This document shows positions 11,594 to 23,524 of a stretch of 64,000 nt of DNA, in pieces. The stretch spans positions 14,190,427-14,254,426 of the forward strand of contig NC_080164.1 of assembly GCF_950295315.1 (NCBI RefSeq), given 5' to 3'. Origin of the DNA: Erinaceus europaeus. Lineage: Eukaryota; Chordata; Mammalia; Eulipotyphla; Erinaceidae. The notes under the pieces were generated by a model that worked only from the letters and a program-made list of their open reading frames with translations, had not been told where the DNA came from and searched no databases. Position 1 is the first letter of the stretch, and every line of letters starts with the position of its first letter. The translations under genes were made by a program, and so were the position numbers.

Positions 11594-11881
11594 TGGTTTG
11601 GTTTGGCTTTGCCTCCAGGGTTACTGCTGGGGCTCGGTGACTACAGTAAGAACCCACTGCTCCTGGAGGCAGTTTTTTCCATTTTATTGGATAGGACAGA
11701 GAGGAACTGAGAGGGGAGGAGAGGGGAGGGGAGGATAGAGAGGAGGCGAGAAAGAGACACACCTGCAGACTCGCGTCACCGCTTGTGAAGTAACGCCACT
11801 GCAGGTGGGGAGCCGGGGGCTCGAACCAGGATCCTTGTGCGGGTTCTTGCACTTGACCCACTGTGCTAGTGCCCCGCTTCC
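11594..11881 (-). mobile_element. SINE type A, antisense, with TSD
   Basis: Perfect 14-bp duplication CCATTCTGCTTCTT at 11580-11593 and 11882-11895. Confidence 0.93.
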
Positions 11882-11954
11882 CCATTCTGCTTCTTACTAC
11901 AGATCTCTCCCTTTTTCATATTTTAATCTCACTCAGTACTAACTCTTGCTCTGC

Positions 11955-12660
11955 CTCATATTTTGGAACCTAGGCGATAACTCCCCAGGTAGGGAGCATG
12001 CCTACCCATTCATGAGACCCAGTTTCAAGCCCCAACACCACAGGGGAGAGCCGTGGCACCAGGAGAAACTCTGGTATTGTGGTGTCTCTCTGAATGTAAA
12101 ATCAACCCGGAGGCCAGTGGTGGTTCAACCAGGAAAGTGCACGTTCCCATGTGTGAGAAGCTGGATCTGAGACGCTGTCCGCACCTACATGCAGGAAGTT
12201 CATGAGAGGTGCTGCAGATGTCTCTCCACTGCTTCTTTCTCCCTATGCTGGGAGAGGGAGAGGGAGTGGGAGGGTGAGAGAGGGAGAGAGAAGAGAGAGA
12301 GGGGAGGGGGATATCGAGAGAAAGGAAAGTGGATGGACATCAGGAGCAGTGGGGCTGTGCGGACAAACGTTAAGCCCCAGAAGTGATACCGGTGCAGGAA
12401 GGAGGGCAAAGGGTCAGCCTGGAAGCGCAACCCCAGCTCTGCACAAAACAAACAAAACAAAACAAAACACATTTAAAGTTTTGTCTGCATGACACTCCAG
12501 AAGGAATATTTTCTAGGGCTGGCACAACAGCTCATTCGGACAGTGCCCTGCTAGGCAAAGTGTGTGACTCTGTGTCAAGCTCGGGCCCCACGCCACGGAA
12601 GGAAGCTTTGCTGTTTCAGCTTCTTTCTCTCTCTAATTCTGTTTCTATCTGAAGAAGTCA
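11955..12660 (+). mobile_element. Cluster of degenerate tRNA-like repeats
   Basis: Three diverged units in tandem: one around 11960-12100 (CAGTTTCAAGCCCCAACACC), one at 12110-12460 (GGTTCAACCAGGAAAGTGC head, GA-rich centre) and a type E at 12515-12655 (GGCTGGCACAACAGCTCATT). Boundaries between them are not certain. Confidence 0.55.
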
Positions 12661-13740
12661 GCCCAGAACGGTAAAGCCGTAGAGACAGCTAATAAGAGAA
12701 AAGAAAAATGCATCTCTGTGTTCATTATGGGTCTTCCTGCTTCCTGATTTTGCTAGAGGGGAACTGAACTCCCCCCCCCCCCCCCCACAGCCTAAAGTAA
12801 ACCCCAGGCTAACACCACTGGGCTGTCGGAAAAGTCATGACAGATTTTTCTGTTTTCCTAATACAAAAATGGGTCGTGACTTCTCCAACAACCCAATATG
12901 TACACCACACAATTTACAAAGCGCAACGTATTTCAAGATCACTCAGTGCAAGAAGAGTGCTAGAAGGGGTGCTCAGATAGAAAATAGCTGTTGCTGAAGA
13001 GGGCAAATCTCTAGCTCATGCCACCTCACTATGTGCTGAAGAATCAAGATAAACAGCAGGGCTCACAGCCCTCGACCTCCTGTGAAAGAATCCAGTCGCT
13101 CTAGGAAGTCGGGAACTGGCTCCGCTCAGCTAGAACATGGTAAAGTGACAGGCTAAGTGCTGCCTGCCTCGACACGGGCATCACAAAGTAACAGTCTCGC
13201 AAATAAAAACACCCCTCTGACTCAACTGACAGTAACTGTCTGGCAGGAAGATGCTTTAGTTCTAGTCCACATGCCTGGAGAGACAGTTAAGGCACGTGAC
13301 TTATTTAATCCTTGCCATAAGAGCATTCTGAAGTTTAGTTTAGTTTAGTTTAGTTTAGAAGGTGACAAAAATAAAACACAATAATAAAAACAATGTTGAA
13401 GAATTGAAGCATTTTGCTGGAGACTGAGGGTTGTAATTACCAGAAGTGGTGGCTTGGTGACTCGTAGCATACCATTCTGCTATGCCCTGTGTTCTGCCTA
13501 TACATACCCCACCCGATAATTCTTATTAGAATTTCATTTCCTTAGCCCCCAAGAATGACTCGCTTTCAGTCATATACCCACTGGGGCAGGGATGATAGTC
13601 AGGGGAGAGAGCAGAGCAGAGCAGAGTCAAGACAGCACAGCATTCCGGGCCATTGGCCGTCTGAAGCCTTCACCAACAGAGTTAGAGAGTACATGTACAC
13701 TTTCCTAGGGAAAGCAGTAAGAAGATCCTCAAAGAAGTGT

Positions 13741-14004
13741 AAAAACTTGGTAGCGCAGCGGGTTAAGCGCACGTGGCGCAAAGCACAAGAACCGATGGTG
13801 TAAGGATCCTGGTTCGAGCCTCTGGCTCCCCACCTACAGGGGAGTCGCTTCACAGGTGGTGAAGCAGGTCTGCAGGTGTCTGTCTTTATCTCCTCCTCTC
13901 TCTCCAATCCAACAACAACGACATCAATAACAACAACAGTAATAACTACAACAATAAAAAAAAAACAAGGGCAACAAAAGGGATAAACAAACAAACAAAT
14001 AAAT
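13741..14004 (+). mobile_element. SINE type A, 5' truncated, with TSD
   Basis: The head starts inside the A-box region (TGGTAGCGCAGCGGG). The 9-bp duplication AAGAAGTGT is at 13732-13740 and 14005-14013. It ends 111 bp from the 14116 exon edge. Confidence 0.9.
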
Positions 14005-14115
14005 AAGAAGTGTTGTGACTTGTCAATCAACTACTGCTACTGGGAACCAGACAAAACATGCAGTTAGTCAAGTCTGGAGTTGAACCTTCGGATCTTTTAG
14101 GAAAACGAGCTCTAC

Positions 14116-14799
14116 CTTCTTTCTCCAGTTCTGCATCTCTGACCTCCACATCAGGGCCGGGCTCCAGCTTCTCAGCACTGCTGCATTCCAGTGGCTCTGC
14201 TTTCTCGGGATCATGGCCAGGAGCTTCACCTGAAGTTTCCGGGTTTTCTTTAGAGTGGTCCCCTGGAAGAATCTTCTGTTCAGAACTGCACTTGTCTCCA
14301 CTACCACAGAGAGAAGCTACTTCAGCTTTGCCATTCTGACACCGCCCAACTGGCGTTCCCTCAAAACTGTCAGTGGAGGCCTCGCCGTTGAGACAGCTTC
14401 CTTTAAGGAAAGGCTCTTTCTGAGATGTTTGCCCTGGATTGAGAGAACTGCTGCTGTTGACAAGCAGAGACTCATTGGAACTTTCCTCTTCAGTAGATGC
14501 AAAGTTCTCTTTTGTGCTGGCTCCGTTGTTAAGCCTCTGGCCCTGGTCCATGTCCATGATGTCACACGACGACTCGTCATTAGTCATAGACAAGTCCCCA
14601 GTCTCTTCTCCATTTTCCTCATGACAGTCAGTGCTCACCTCAAACTCTCCATTCTCCAGCGACTTCCTATCCTCCGTATGGTTCTCATAGTCTACAAATT
14701 TGGTGTCCTCTTCGTCTTTTTTTAAATTGTTGACTTTCCTTTTCTTTATAATTCCTTTACCCCATTGTGATCGCCGCCTGGATTTTCTCCGAACTCGAA
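14116..14799 (-). CDS. ATAD2B: ATAD2B large exon, basic stretch and acidic Ser-rich region
   Basis: This 684-nt exon, the longest coding exon here, encodes about 228 residues. It opens with RVRRKSRRRSQWGKGIIKKR, a dense basic run likely to act as a nuclear localisation or DNA-contact segment. The rest is low in hydrophobics and rich in Glu, Ser, Asp and Asn (for example STEEESSNESLLVNSSSS), so it is predicted disordered. The last part (SGEAPGHDPEKAEPLECSS) looks the most diverged from human as remembered. The donor is GTAGAG after GAAG, and the open frame beyond it to 14027 is intron read-through. Confidence 0.94.
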
Positions 14800-15503
14800 C
14801 TGTTTTCAAGGGAGGAAAGAAGACAGGCGTGACTTGAAGTGCAGCACTGGCTCTAGGTGCTTAAGGCCTAAAAGAGGGAGTCCATATTGATGCAACACAC
14901 ACACAAAGACCACTTAACTCTCGGCCTACCTGGCAGGAATACAGAGGCATGGACGAACTCTGAAGGGTGAAAATGTCTCTTAATTTCTTTACCACATGAG
15001 TGAACTCAGCATTATTTCGATTACCCTGGATTATGGTTCAGTCCTGTTCCTGATTCCAAACATCTATCCAAGAAGGCAGTATTCCTAGTTAGGGGAAGGC
15101 CCACAATGCCAGATTGCCTGCAAGCTTTGAAGTGACAGCACTGGATTTCAAACAGGAAAAGTGAGTGTTTTGCTAGCAAGAGGACAGGAAGTCAAGGCCT
15201 GATGGAGTGTGTGGAGAAAGAAGTATCACAGGTACCCTCACAAACAGGTCTTCTGCCAGGAGGAAGAGTTGCCCACAGCTAAATATGATCATGAATAGAA
15301 GCCCCACGCAGGCAATGTGGACGGTTTTGCCAACTGTGAAGTCTCCTACCAGAAACAGTCCACTGGCAGGATCAGCTTCTTGTACAGCCGCTCTTTGAAA
15401 ATATGGAGACAAATTAAGTCCTCGGCTACCAAGGACTACTAGACAATAACAACATCGACAAACCCTGAAGGTATCCGACCAAACATGAGGAAAGATAGGT
15501 CTA

Positions 15504-15936
15504 GAGGACTGCAAGAAGATGGCGGACTGAGAAGCCGCTAGCGGCTGAGCTCCGACCACATCTCCTGGAAACAGTTCCAGATGCCACCAGGATGCTGGCC
15601 AGGCTTCCCTGGATTAAAGACCCCACCAATATGTCCTGGAGCTCCACTTCCCCAGAGACACACCTTACTAGGGAAAGAGAGAGGCAGGCTGGGAGTATGG
15701 ACCGACCAGTCAACGCCCATGTTCAGCGGGGAAGCAATTACAGAAGCCAGACCTTCCACCTTCTGCAACCCTCAATGACCCTGGGTCCATGCTCCCAGAG
15801 GGCTAGAGAATGGGAAAGCTATCATGGGAGGGGGTGGGTTAAGGAGATTGGGTGGTGGGAATTGTGTGGAGTTGTACCCCTCCTACCTTATGGTTTTGTT
15901 CGTTAATCCTTTCTTAAATAAAAAATTAAAAAAAAA
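15504..15936 (+). mobile_element. L1-dependent retroposon with L1-like 5' head, 13-bp TSD
   Basis: A 433-bp unit flanked by the duplication AAAGATAGGTCTA at 15491-15503 and 15937-15949 and ending in poly-A. Its 5' end has AAGAAGATGGCGGACTGAG, which contains an AAGATGGCGG core like the YY1 site at the start of L1 5'UTRs. Its 3' part (GGTGGTGGGAATTGTGTGG, then GTTGTACCCCTCCTACC) is not the L1 3' end seen elsewhere in this window. No long open frame suggests function. It looks like a non-autonomous composite family moved by L1 machinery; I cannot name it. Confidence 0.75.
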
Positions 15937-16021
15937 AAAGATAGGTCTAAAACAGCTCTTGCAACTATGTCCTTAGATGCCAGGAACCATCTTCATTTGT
16001 GAGCTTCATTTGTAGCCATTT

Positions 16022-16215
16022 TGAGGGCTAAGTGGTGGCTCACCTGGTTGAGCTCACATGTTAGAATGTGCAAGGATCTGGGTTCAAGCCCCCAGCTCCC
16101 ACCTGCAGGGGGAAAGCTTTGCGAGTGGTGAAGCCAAGCTGCAGGTGTCGCTCTGTCTCATTTCCTGTCTATCACCTCCTTCCTTCCCAATCTCTCTACC
16201 CAATGAACAGATAAA
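16022..16215 (+). mobile_element. SINE type B
   Basis: GGTGGCTCACCTGGTTGAGC head, GGGTTCAAGCCCCCAGCTCC and GGGGGAAAGCTTTGCGAGTG, with CTACCCAATGAA tail. Confidence 0.88.
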
Positions 16216-16560
16216 GGCAATACCAGGCATTTTTTTAGAGAGCCTCTAATTTTCTGTGCATGCATCAAAGGTATGTGGCTATAAAAGCTTACCCCTTGCT
16301 CCTTATCTAAGTCAAACTTGTATTTGCAAAGTGGGCCTTCCGCAGGCAAAACTGATACATTTTATTGAAGCAAACTAGTGAAGCTAGAGACATATCTCTT
16401 CTGGTGTCTAACCCCAAATTCTAAATATGATTCCACTAGAAATCATCCAAATAAAAAATTTTTTTCATGGATATAAAAAGAAGTGTTGACTGTGTCAACA
16501 ACTGAAGTGTAAATCATTAACATTCCAGTAAGGTGATTTTAAGAAAAAGTAAGAAAAATG

Positions 16561-16790
16561 TGGGGCCAGGTGGTGGCGCACCTGGTTAAGTGCACACATT
16601 ACAGTGCACAAGGAGCCAAGTTCAAGCCCCTGGTCCCCACCTGCAGGGAGAAAGCTTCACAAGTGGTGAAGCAGGGCTGCAGGTATCTCTCTGCCTCTCT
16701 CCCTCTCTAGCTCCCCCTCCTTTCTCAATTTATCCCTGCCTCTATCCAGTAATAAATAAATACTATTTTAAAAAAGATTTTAAAAGAAGG
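16561..16790 (+). mobile_element. SINE type B
   Basis: GGCCAGGTGGTGGCGCACCT head and a complete centre, with an AATAAATAAATA tail. Confidence 0.9.
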
Positions 16791-16829
16791 AAAATATTAA
16801 ATCTCATTTATCATCTTTATAAATTTTGC

Positions 16830-17065
16830 TACCGGGTTTCTCTCTGGTGCTGGTGCTGAGTGTCTGTACTCTACTGCCCCTGGTGGCCATTTTTTCCTAT
16901 TCTTCCTGACAGAAATTCAGAGGAGACAGGGAGAGAGAACTCGGGGCATGTTCGCTGGTCATGAAGCTTTCCCCTGCAGGTGGAGCCTGGGGGCTTGAAC
17001 CTGGGTTCAAGAGCGTAGGAGTGCATGCATTCTACCCGGTGGTGCCATTGACTGGTACGCTAGGT
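16830..17065 (-). mobile_element. SINE type B-like, antisense
   Basis: Contains TACTGCCCCTGGTGGCCA, CCCCTGCAGGTGGAGCCTG and GAACCTGGGTTCAAG in reverse order. It is diverged. Confidence 0.7.
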
Positions 17066-17084
17066 TAATTTTATTTTTAACTAG

Positions 17085-17370
17085 TTTCATTATTATTGCC
17101 ACCAGGGTTATTATCACTGGGGCTTGTTGCCTGCACACACAAAAAATCTACCATTCCCAGCAGCTTAGCCCTTTCCTTTGCTCTGCCCCCCCCCCCAATA
17201 GAACAAAGAGGAACTGAGAGGGAGACAGACAGACACTTGGAGCACGGTTTTCACTGCTTGTGTGTGAAACTTCCCCTTGCAGCTGGGGTCCTGTGCCTTG
17301 ACTGTCGTCCTTGCACAGGGCAACTAATGTGTGTGCTTTACTGCATGTGCCACCCTCTGGTCCTTTTTAA
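17085..17370 (-). mobile_element. SINE, antisense, diverged
   Basis: Begins with GCCACCAGGGTTATTATCAC, the reversed type A 3' end, and ends near GTGCCACCCTCTGGTCC. The tRNA-like part is badly worn. Confidence 0.65.
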
Positions 17371-18104
17371 AAATAAAAAATATTTTCAATATGTCAAAAT
17401 TTTCCTGGGAAAATTTCCTGGGAAACGTTAAGATGAATACAAATATGTGATCACTAAGTGTAAAGTTTCATCCACAGCTTAAAATTTGCTCTGGAAAGAC
17501 AAGACGTGGGGCCTTACGACAATTCTTGCTCCTTAAACTTCATCACTTAATGAGAATGTGCGAACAACGGTGCATAGTGTATGTCCATACTTTTAAAGTC
17601 TTTCATCTTTAATCCCTACACTCTCTATAAAAGACACCAAGCTATTTCCAGGAAATGGACAAATTAGACTATAATTATTACTCCTCTTTCTAATCTAAGA
17701 GTATATCTACCAGAAGTCTCTGAAATCAATTCCCAAATTCAAGTCGCTGGTTCAAAACAGTGTGTGCCTTCACAACTGTAATGTCATTAGAACTATTTCC
17801 CCATTCCTTTTTTTCTGTTTCTATTTTTGAAAATCAGTTACAGATTAACTGAAGATATTTCTATACTGCTAAAAACCTGCATGCGGGCTAAAGTGATAAG
17901 CACTCAGAAGCATTTCGTAAACCACATGAAAAAAAAATCATCCAGCACACATTAAAATAGAAATGAAAACTAAGTCACCTTTCTTTAAAAGGTGATGCTA
18001 CTCAGCTTTTGCTAACAAGTCATTTCTGACCCCGTGGCCTTGCTTATGCCAACCACATAAGCAAAAGTATAAAAGGTTCCACTTTACTTTTCCTGCTAAA
18101 CTAT

Positions 18105-18560
18105 TGACTCTGGGGCAAGAGGGATGGGAAGCTGGCTTAACAATAGACAGGAAGAATGCTTTGGGCGCACAGAAGGCCCTACGGCTTAACCCCTGGCACT
18201 GCATAAAATAGTGAAGCACTGCACACACACACATGCTCTCTCTCAAAAATAAAAATAAAAATTAATCAAGCTAAGGATCTAGAAGATAATTGAGACTCAA
18301 TGGAAGGTACACTTTATCCTGCCTGAGGACTTGAGTTGGGAGTCCCTGGCACGACATGGGAGCATCATGCTCGGCATGGTGGTGGGGGGGCATTAATAAC
18401 AGACAGTGCTATGGTTTCTCTCCACTCTTTAGCTCTCCCTCCTCCCCCACCTCTCTCTATATAGCACACACATCACCATGTGCGAGGACCCAGGTTCAAG
18501 CCCCATATCCTCATCCGGCATGAAGGAAGCTTCAACTGTCCTATCAAAAATAAAGTTGAA
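18105..18560 (+). mobile_element. Two worn tRNA-like repeats
   Basis: One unit runs from about 18105 to 18265 with an AAAAATAAAAAT tail. The second, 18290-18560, contains GTGCGAGGACCCAGGTTCAA. Types are uncertain. Confidence 0.45.
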
Positions 18561-18778
18561 AGAAAGGAAAAAAAAAAAAAAAACTTGAAAAGGAAAAAGA
18601 AAAGCTCTGCTAGGTGCCATGAAATCAGAGTCACAGTACTCGCTGCTAGACCAAAAGGGAGGCTGAATTCTGCTCTATCGAAAGTGAGCCTAGTGGTTTG
18701 ACATGTACACTAAGCAAAGACTAGAAGCCCGAGTGAAGCAAGCTCCTTCCAATGTTTTTTTAAAATATATCTTTATGG

Positions 18779-19085
18779 AGGCCAGGCAGTAGCGCAGCGG
18801 GTTAAGCGCACATGGTGCAAAGCACAAAGACCAGCGTAAGGATCCTGGTTCGAGCCCCCGGTTCCCCACCTGCACGGGAGTTGCTTCACAAGTGGTGAAA
18901 CAGGTCTGCGGGTGTCTGTTTTTCTCTCCCCCTTTCTTCCCCTCCTCTCTTGATTTCTCTCTGTCCTGTCCAGCAGCAATGACAACAATAAACAAGGGCA
19001 ACAAAAGGGGGAACAAATAGCCTCCAGGAGCAGTAGATTCCAGGATGCAGTCACTGAGCCCCAGCGATAACCCTGGAGGCAAAAT
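18779..19085 (+). mobile_element. SINE type A
   Basis: AGGCAGTAGCGCAGCGGGTT head through to CCCTGGAGGCAAAAT. Its AACAA-rich part is shortened. Confidence 0.9.
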
Positions 19086-19097
19086 ATAGATACATAA

Positions 19098-19302
19098 TTT
19101 TATTTATTTATTATTGCATAGAGACAGAGAGAAATTGAGAGGGGAGGGGTGGTAAGGAGGGGGAGAGACAGAGAGACACCTGCAGCTCTGCTTCACCACT
19201 TGCGAAGCCTGCCCCCTACAGGTGGGGACCAGGGGCTTGAACCTGGGTCCTCATGCCCTGTAACGTGTGCACTTAGCCAGGCGCGCTCTGCTTGGCCCCT
19301 CC
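19098..19302 (-). mobile_element. SINE type B, antisense
   Basis: Starts TTTTATTTATTTATTATTGC and ends AGCCAGGCGCGCTCTGCTTGG, directly behind the type A copy in the opposite orientation. Confidence 0.85.
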
Positions 19303-20369
19303 TTCCAGTGTTTTCATCCTGGATAGGAATCAGAAAGATGTGATTATTGGGAAGGAGGTAAAAGTACAGATGTTTTCCTGCTGCTTATATAATTATTTAT
19401 AATGATGACTTTGGTAAAAATAAGACAAAGTACATAAGCTCCACAAGAAAACACTTGTTTCGTTTTGCTTAGTTTTAGCCACTGCTGTATCTCCCTAGTA
19501 CCTGGCATGTGGCCAGGAACACATATTTAGGGAGCTAACCTTTCCTATAGTTGCTTTTCAGAGGTGCTTCGAGTGAGAAGTCCAAACTCAGATCATAGGA
19601 AAGTAACTCTCCTGCACAGACATGCAATAAAGCAAATTAAAGCCGTACAAACTATTAGCCACATGTGCCATCTACTGGTCGGAGAAAGCAAAACTGGAAT
19701 TGACAGAGTCAGGTAGCATCTGAAAATCGAAAAGCACTTAAGCTGCTTAAAACCAATAGTCAACGTGTTTTTGTGAGCAATTATTTGTGTCAGGTATAGA
19801 GAATATAGAGGGTTTCCAGATTCAAATTCAAATGCTGTGTTATATAATCCCGGTCATGATCCGAGGGGAAACTAGGCCGGATGGCTTTGATCAATTTCAC
19901 AGAACCAAATGAACCATTCAGACCTTTGAATTTTCTCACACATGAATTCTACTTATCAGCAAGAGGACAGGCTAAAGAATGAACACAGTCCCCTCTTTCA
20001 CATTCAAGGCCAGTGGGAAGAGAGCACTCTTGGAACCAGCCTCCATGGCAGTCGGTGCGGTCTCTTCACGTTGTGCCAAACGCGCAGCACACACAGGCTC
20101 ACCCAAACTCCAAACTGAAAATATGAGAAACTGATTGAATAACACTGGGAGCCGAATGGGGACGGAAACGGACGGCTAATACAGAAGAGGCACATTGCTG
20201 ATCCAGCGCCACGCCCCACTAGCCGCTGAGGACTTTTTCTGAGAAGAGAGCTGGAGATTCAAAGAGCTGCGGGCAGACAGTCGTGCTCTGCTTTCTGCAG
20301 CCAGCTCCTAGCAAAGCAGCCTCGTTCTCGACCGGCCCCACGATGGGGAACGTCATCTCGAATACTCAC

Positions 20370-20507
20370 ATGCACACTTATTTGCAGAGTTGTGCCAGAC
20401 AGCCACTGGATTTCTTTGTTTGTGCCGAAATGCCTCTTCAACTCTAGTTTCTGTCTTTCGAGCTCCGGGACCATGAGGATTTATTTGTTCTGTTGTTGCT
20501 GATAAGC
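20370..20507 (-). CDS. ATAD2B: ATAD2B exon, post-bromodomain linker
   Basis: This 138-nt exon completes a Gly codon and encodes LSATTEQINPHGPGARKTE, then TRVEEAFRHKQRNPVAVW and HNSANKCA, ending with one base of a Phe codon. It is a basic, probably flexible linker after the bromodomain. Several positions (ATT, GPG, VAV) differ from my recollection of human ATAD2B, but the register is identical. Acceptor CAG before GCTTATC and donor GTGAGT are strong. Confidence 0.95.
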
Positions 20508-21289
20508 CTGCAAGCAGAAGATAAGCACACCTATTAAAATATGCCCAGCTACATAAACCAACAAGGTGAAAAAAATAAAAGTCTGAAATACAGAAGTGAG
20601 TTCTAAAGTCATTAATTATGCTAGGACACTTTGTAATTTGAATGAAAACTGTATCTTTTGTTTCAAGATGGGAAAGAAACTAAATAAAAAATGGCCAATA
20701 AATAAATAAATAAACAAAAGAATAATAATCTAGCAGACCATGCTTACATTTAATCCCCAGAGAGGTATTATGCTAGTTGTTAATTTAATTTGCAGACACA
20801 TTTCCCAGCAGTCTGACTGTGGGACAGTGGGATTACATACTAGCTGAAAGTCCTGCTTTTTATGCCATGTTAGAATGGGTGCTTACTGAGCCACCTGGCC
20901 CCATTACATGAACTGCTCCGGCCCATTGTCAGGGACTGTGCACAGTGTGCTGTAGCCAGGCTGCTTTCCCCCCCGTAGATCTTACTAAGAACGACCCTCA
21001 CTCATTACAAACTTACCTTCCATGAACATTTCATACGACTAGACTCATACAAGGTGGGGCTGACTCTGACCCTTATTATACTTGTGTTTAGACAACTGGG
21101 CTTCAGTTGTGCTGGCCGATGCTGCTATGAACATGCAGGTGTTTCTGTGTGCAAGTTTTCAATTTTTCTTAGGTTTGCTTTCAGGATTACAATCTTGGGG
21201 TTATATGATACATACTGACATTTCAGAAACTGCCAAACTTTTCCAAAACTGCTCCAAAAGCTTTCCAGTTGAGTTCTCATTTTTCTATT

Positions 21290-21575
21290 CTTTTTTTTTT
21301 TTTTTGTCTTGCCTCCAGGATTATATTGCTGGAGCTCAGAGCCCGCACTACTGTTCCTGGTGGCCATTTTATGGACAGGACAGAGAGACATTGAGAGTGA
21401 TGGGGAAGACAGAGAGGGGAAAGAGTAGGACAGACACCCCCAGAACTACTTCACCGCTTGTGAAGCCACCCTCCTGCAGGTGGGGAGCAGGGGCTTGAAC
21501 CAGGATCCCTGATGGGTCCTTATGCTCTGTACTATGTGCACTTAACTTGATGTGCTACTGCTGGGCCCCTTGTTT
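21290..21575 (-). mobile_element. SINE type A, antisense
   Basis: Poly-T, GCCTCCAGGATTATATTGC, GA-rich centre and TGTGCTACTGCTGGGCCCC. Confidence 0.88.
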
Positions 21576-21609
21576 TCCTATTCTTTCCTATTAAGATATA
21601 CCTGCTACG

Positions 21610-21762
21610 GTGGTCCGGGAAGTGGCGCAGTGATAAAGCTTTGGACTATCAAGCACGAGGTCTTGAGTTCGATCCCCGGCAGCACATGTGCCAGAGTAAT
21701 GTCTGGTTCTTTCTCTCTCCTCCTATCTTTCTCATAAATAAATAAAATCTTTAAAAAAAAAA
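21610..21762 (+). mobile_element. SINE type C with 17-bp TSD
   Basis: Perfect duplication AAGATATACCTGCTACG at 21593-21609 and 21763-21779. The well kept GAGTTCGATCCCCGGCAGC motif suggests a young copy. Confidence 0.95.
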
Positions 21763-22457
21763 AAGATATACCTGCTACGAAAGCAAATTGATCAATTCAT
21801 CCCACTGTTTAAATCCCCCAGTGACTCCTGATCATGGCAATGAGTTGAGAACCTTAACGCACAAGACCTACTAGAATTGCTTGTTAAAATGCAGGTTTCA
21901 CAACCCTGTTCTCAGATTCATTCGGGCCTATAGGATAAGGATAAGGTCCAAGTTCTTTAGCAATGCATAGAGTCATTCAAATGTTACAGAAAAACTATTG
22001 CATACTAGACACAACTCTAGACACGCAGTAGACCTATGGACAAGATATTCTCTGCACTTTATTCAAAGTAAGGAGAGACCCACTAAAAATAAAAACAACA
22101 GAAGGCCAAGGACTCCAAAGCTACGGTGACTAGAGACCATACAGGTTAGATGCACAAGGAAGGCCTCTGAAAAGCACAGAAGAAAAGCTTCTTCACAACT
22201 ACTATAACATGGAACCAGCTCACTGTTTGAGCTTTCTGTTCACCTGCACACCTAACTTGCCACCATTTTTAGCAACACCAAAATCATCTGCACATTTTCT
22301 AACACAGATGTTATTTCATATTGATGTGCCTTCACACCTGCTATTGTATGCTATGGTAACAGTAAGGCCTCCTTCTCTGCCACTGCCTCCCTTCTGCTCT
22401 ACTCGGTTCCCTCCCTACAAGAGGTCTCTCTCCTTTGTGCTATTAAGATTTGGTTTG

Positions 22458-22770
22458 GGGGTCGAGCGGGAGCGGTAGCGCAGTGGATTAAGCGCACATG
22501 CCGTAGAGCGCAAAGACCGGCGTAAGGATCTCAGTTCGAGACCCCGGCTCCCCACCAGCGGGAACAGTGAAGTGGGGCTGCAAATGTTTATCTTTCTCTT
22601 CCCCAGTGTCTCCCCTCCTCTCTCAATTTGTTTCTGCCTTAACAACATCAATGGCAACAACAATAATAATGACAACAACAAGGGCAACAAAATGGGAAAA
22701 AATGGCCTCCAGGAGCAGTGGATTTGTAGTGTAGTCACTGAGCCCCAGCAATAACCCTGGAGGCAAAAAA
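22458..22770 (+). mobile_element. SINE type A
   Basis: GAGCGGTAGCGCAGTGGATT head to CCTGGAGGC and A tail, followed by a CT-rich repeat (22775-22855). Confidence 0.9.
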
Positions 22771-22774
22771 AAAA

Positions 22775-22855
22775 ATTGGTTTCTCTCTCTCCTCTCCCTC
22801 CCTCCCTCTCTCCCTCCCTCCCTCCCCATGCCCCCATTCTCTCCCTCCCTGCCCC
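22775..22855 (+). repeat. CT/CCCT-rich simple repeat
   Basis: TCTCTC grading into CCCTCCCTCCCT units. Confidence 0.85.
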
Positions 22856-23311
22856 CTATACACACACAAACACACATCCATTTACTCTTAATTCCTCAAG
22901 AACTATGTATTAATTCGGCAAACACTTAGTTTATTCCATGTTTATAGTAAAAAAAAAAAAAAGCTGCACAAGAACTCCAACTGGGAGCACAGCAGTATCC
23001 TAAAGGCTTTTATTAAAGCACGAACAGTTGGGTGTGAACTGATAAAATAAAGCCTCTTTATATTGGAGAAGTCTATCTAAATCCCCTGAGAACTGAAATC
23101 ACTGACAACATACCGCAAGATGAGTCTCACTGAGCAGCACATATTTTGTGATTTGTACTATCAGACTAAAACTCCCACAGGAGGCAAAAGTTTAAATATA
23201 TATATCTTTAAGAATTTGCATAAAATGTATTTGCATCAGAAACGAAGTCAAGTCTACCTCAGCACACATTCAGTGGCCTGTGGAGTTCAGTAGGTTTATT
23301 CCATAGCTCAC

Positions 23312-23434
23312 CTCTTTTGATCCTTGCTTCCTTAATTTCTTCACAAAGTTTATTGAATTCTGGATCCAATTCAGCTGCTATGATGGCATGTGCAGTATCC
23401 TTCAGGGTACAAGCCCGGTGCCTAATGATTTTAT
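23312..23434 (-). CDS. ATAD2B: ATAD2B exon, bromodomain C-terminal helix
   Basis: This 123-nt exon completes the split Asp codon and encodes KIIRHRACTLKDTAHAII and AAELDPEFNKLCEEIKEAR, ending IKR plus one base. It is helix C of the bromodomain and the start of the following charged helix. The joined reading PG-D-KIIRHRAC matches the ATAD2/ATAD2B family without gap. Acceptor AACAG and donor GTGAGC are canonical. It lies just upstream (higher coordinates) of the intron carrying a type C SINE, and about 400 bp from the L1 insertion at 23821. Confidence 0.96.
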
Positions 23435-23524
23435 CTGTTAAAAAAACCAACAGTGTACATTTAGGATACAAAAGAAACCCACTAACAAAATGTAACTTTA
23501 CCAAAGAAATCAAAGTGCACTGGG

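Larger units (their letters stand above)
10374..14115 (-). other. ATAD2B: ATAD2B intron
   Basis: Intron of 3.7 kb with GTAGAG donor. It contains one antisense type D SINE, two antisense type A SINEs with TSDs, a cluster of degenerate tRNA-like repeats (11960-12660), and one plus-strand type A SINE. The stretch 12700-13740 has a C-run (12770-12787), a TTTAG repeat (13336-13358) and possibly a weak MIR remnant, but no gene. Confidence 0.9.
14800..20369 (-). other. ATAD2B: ATAD2B intron
   Basis: Intron of 5.6 kb with strong GTGAGT donor. It holds the TSD-flanked retroposon at 15504-15936 and several type B SINEs, plus a type A and antisense type B pair at 18779-19302. From 17371 to 18100 and from 19303 to 20369 nothing recognisable was found apart from A/T-rich unique sequence. 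Confidence 0.9.
20508..23311 (-). other. ATAD2B: ATAD2B intron
   Basis: Intron of 2.8 kb with GTGAGC donor. It has an antisense type A, a type C with a 17-bp TSD and a type A SINE. No feature was seen in 20520-21280 or 21780-22450. Confidence 0.9.

Noticed and set aside
14027..14115. Extension of the large ATAD2B exon frame
   Set aside because: It is beyond a GTAGAG donor; the next exon joins in frame with family-like residues, so this is intron.
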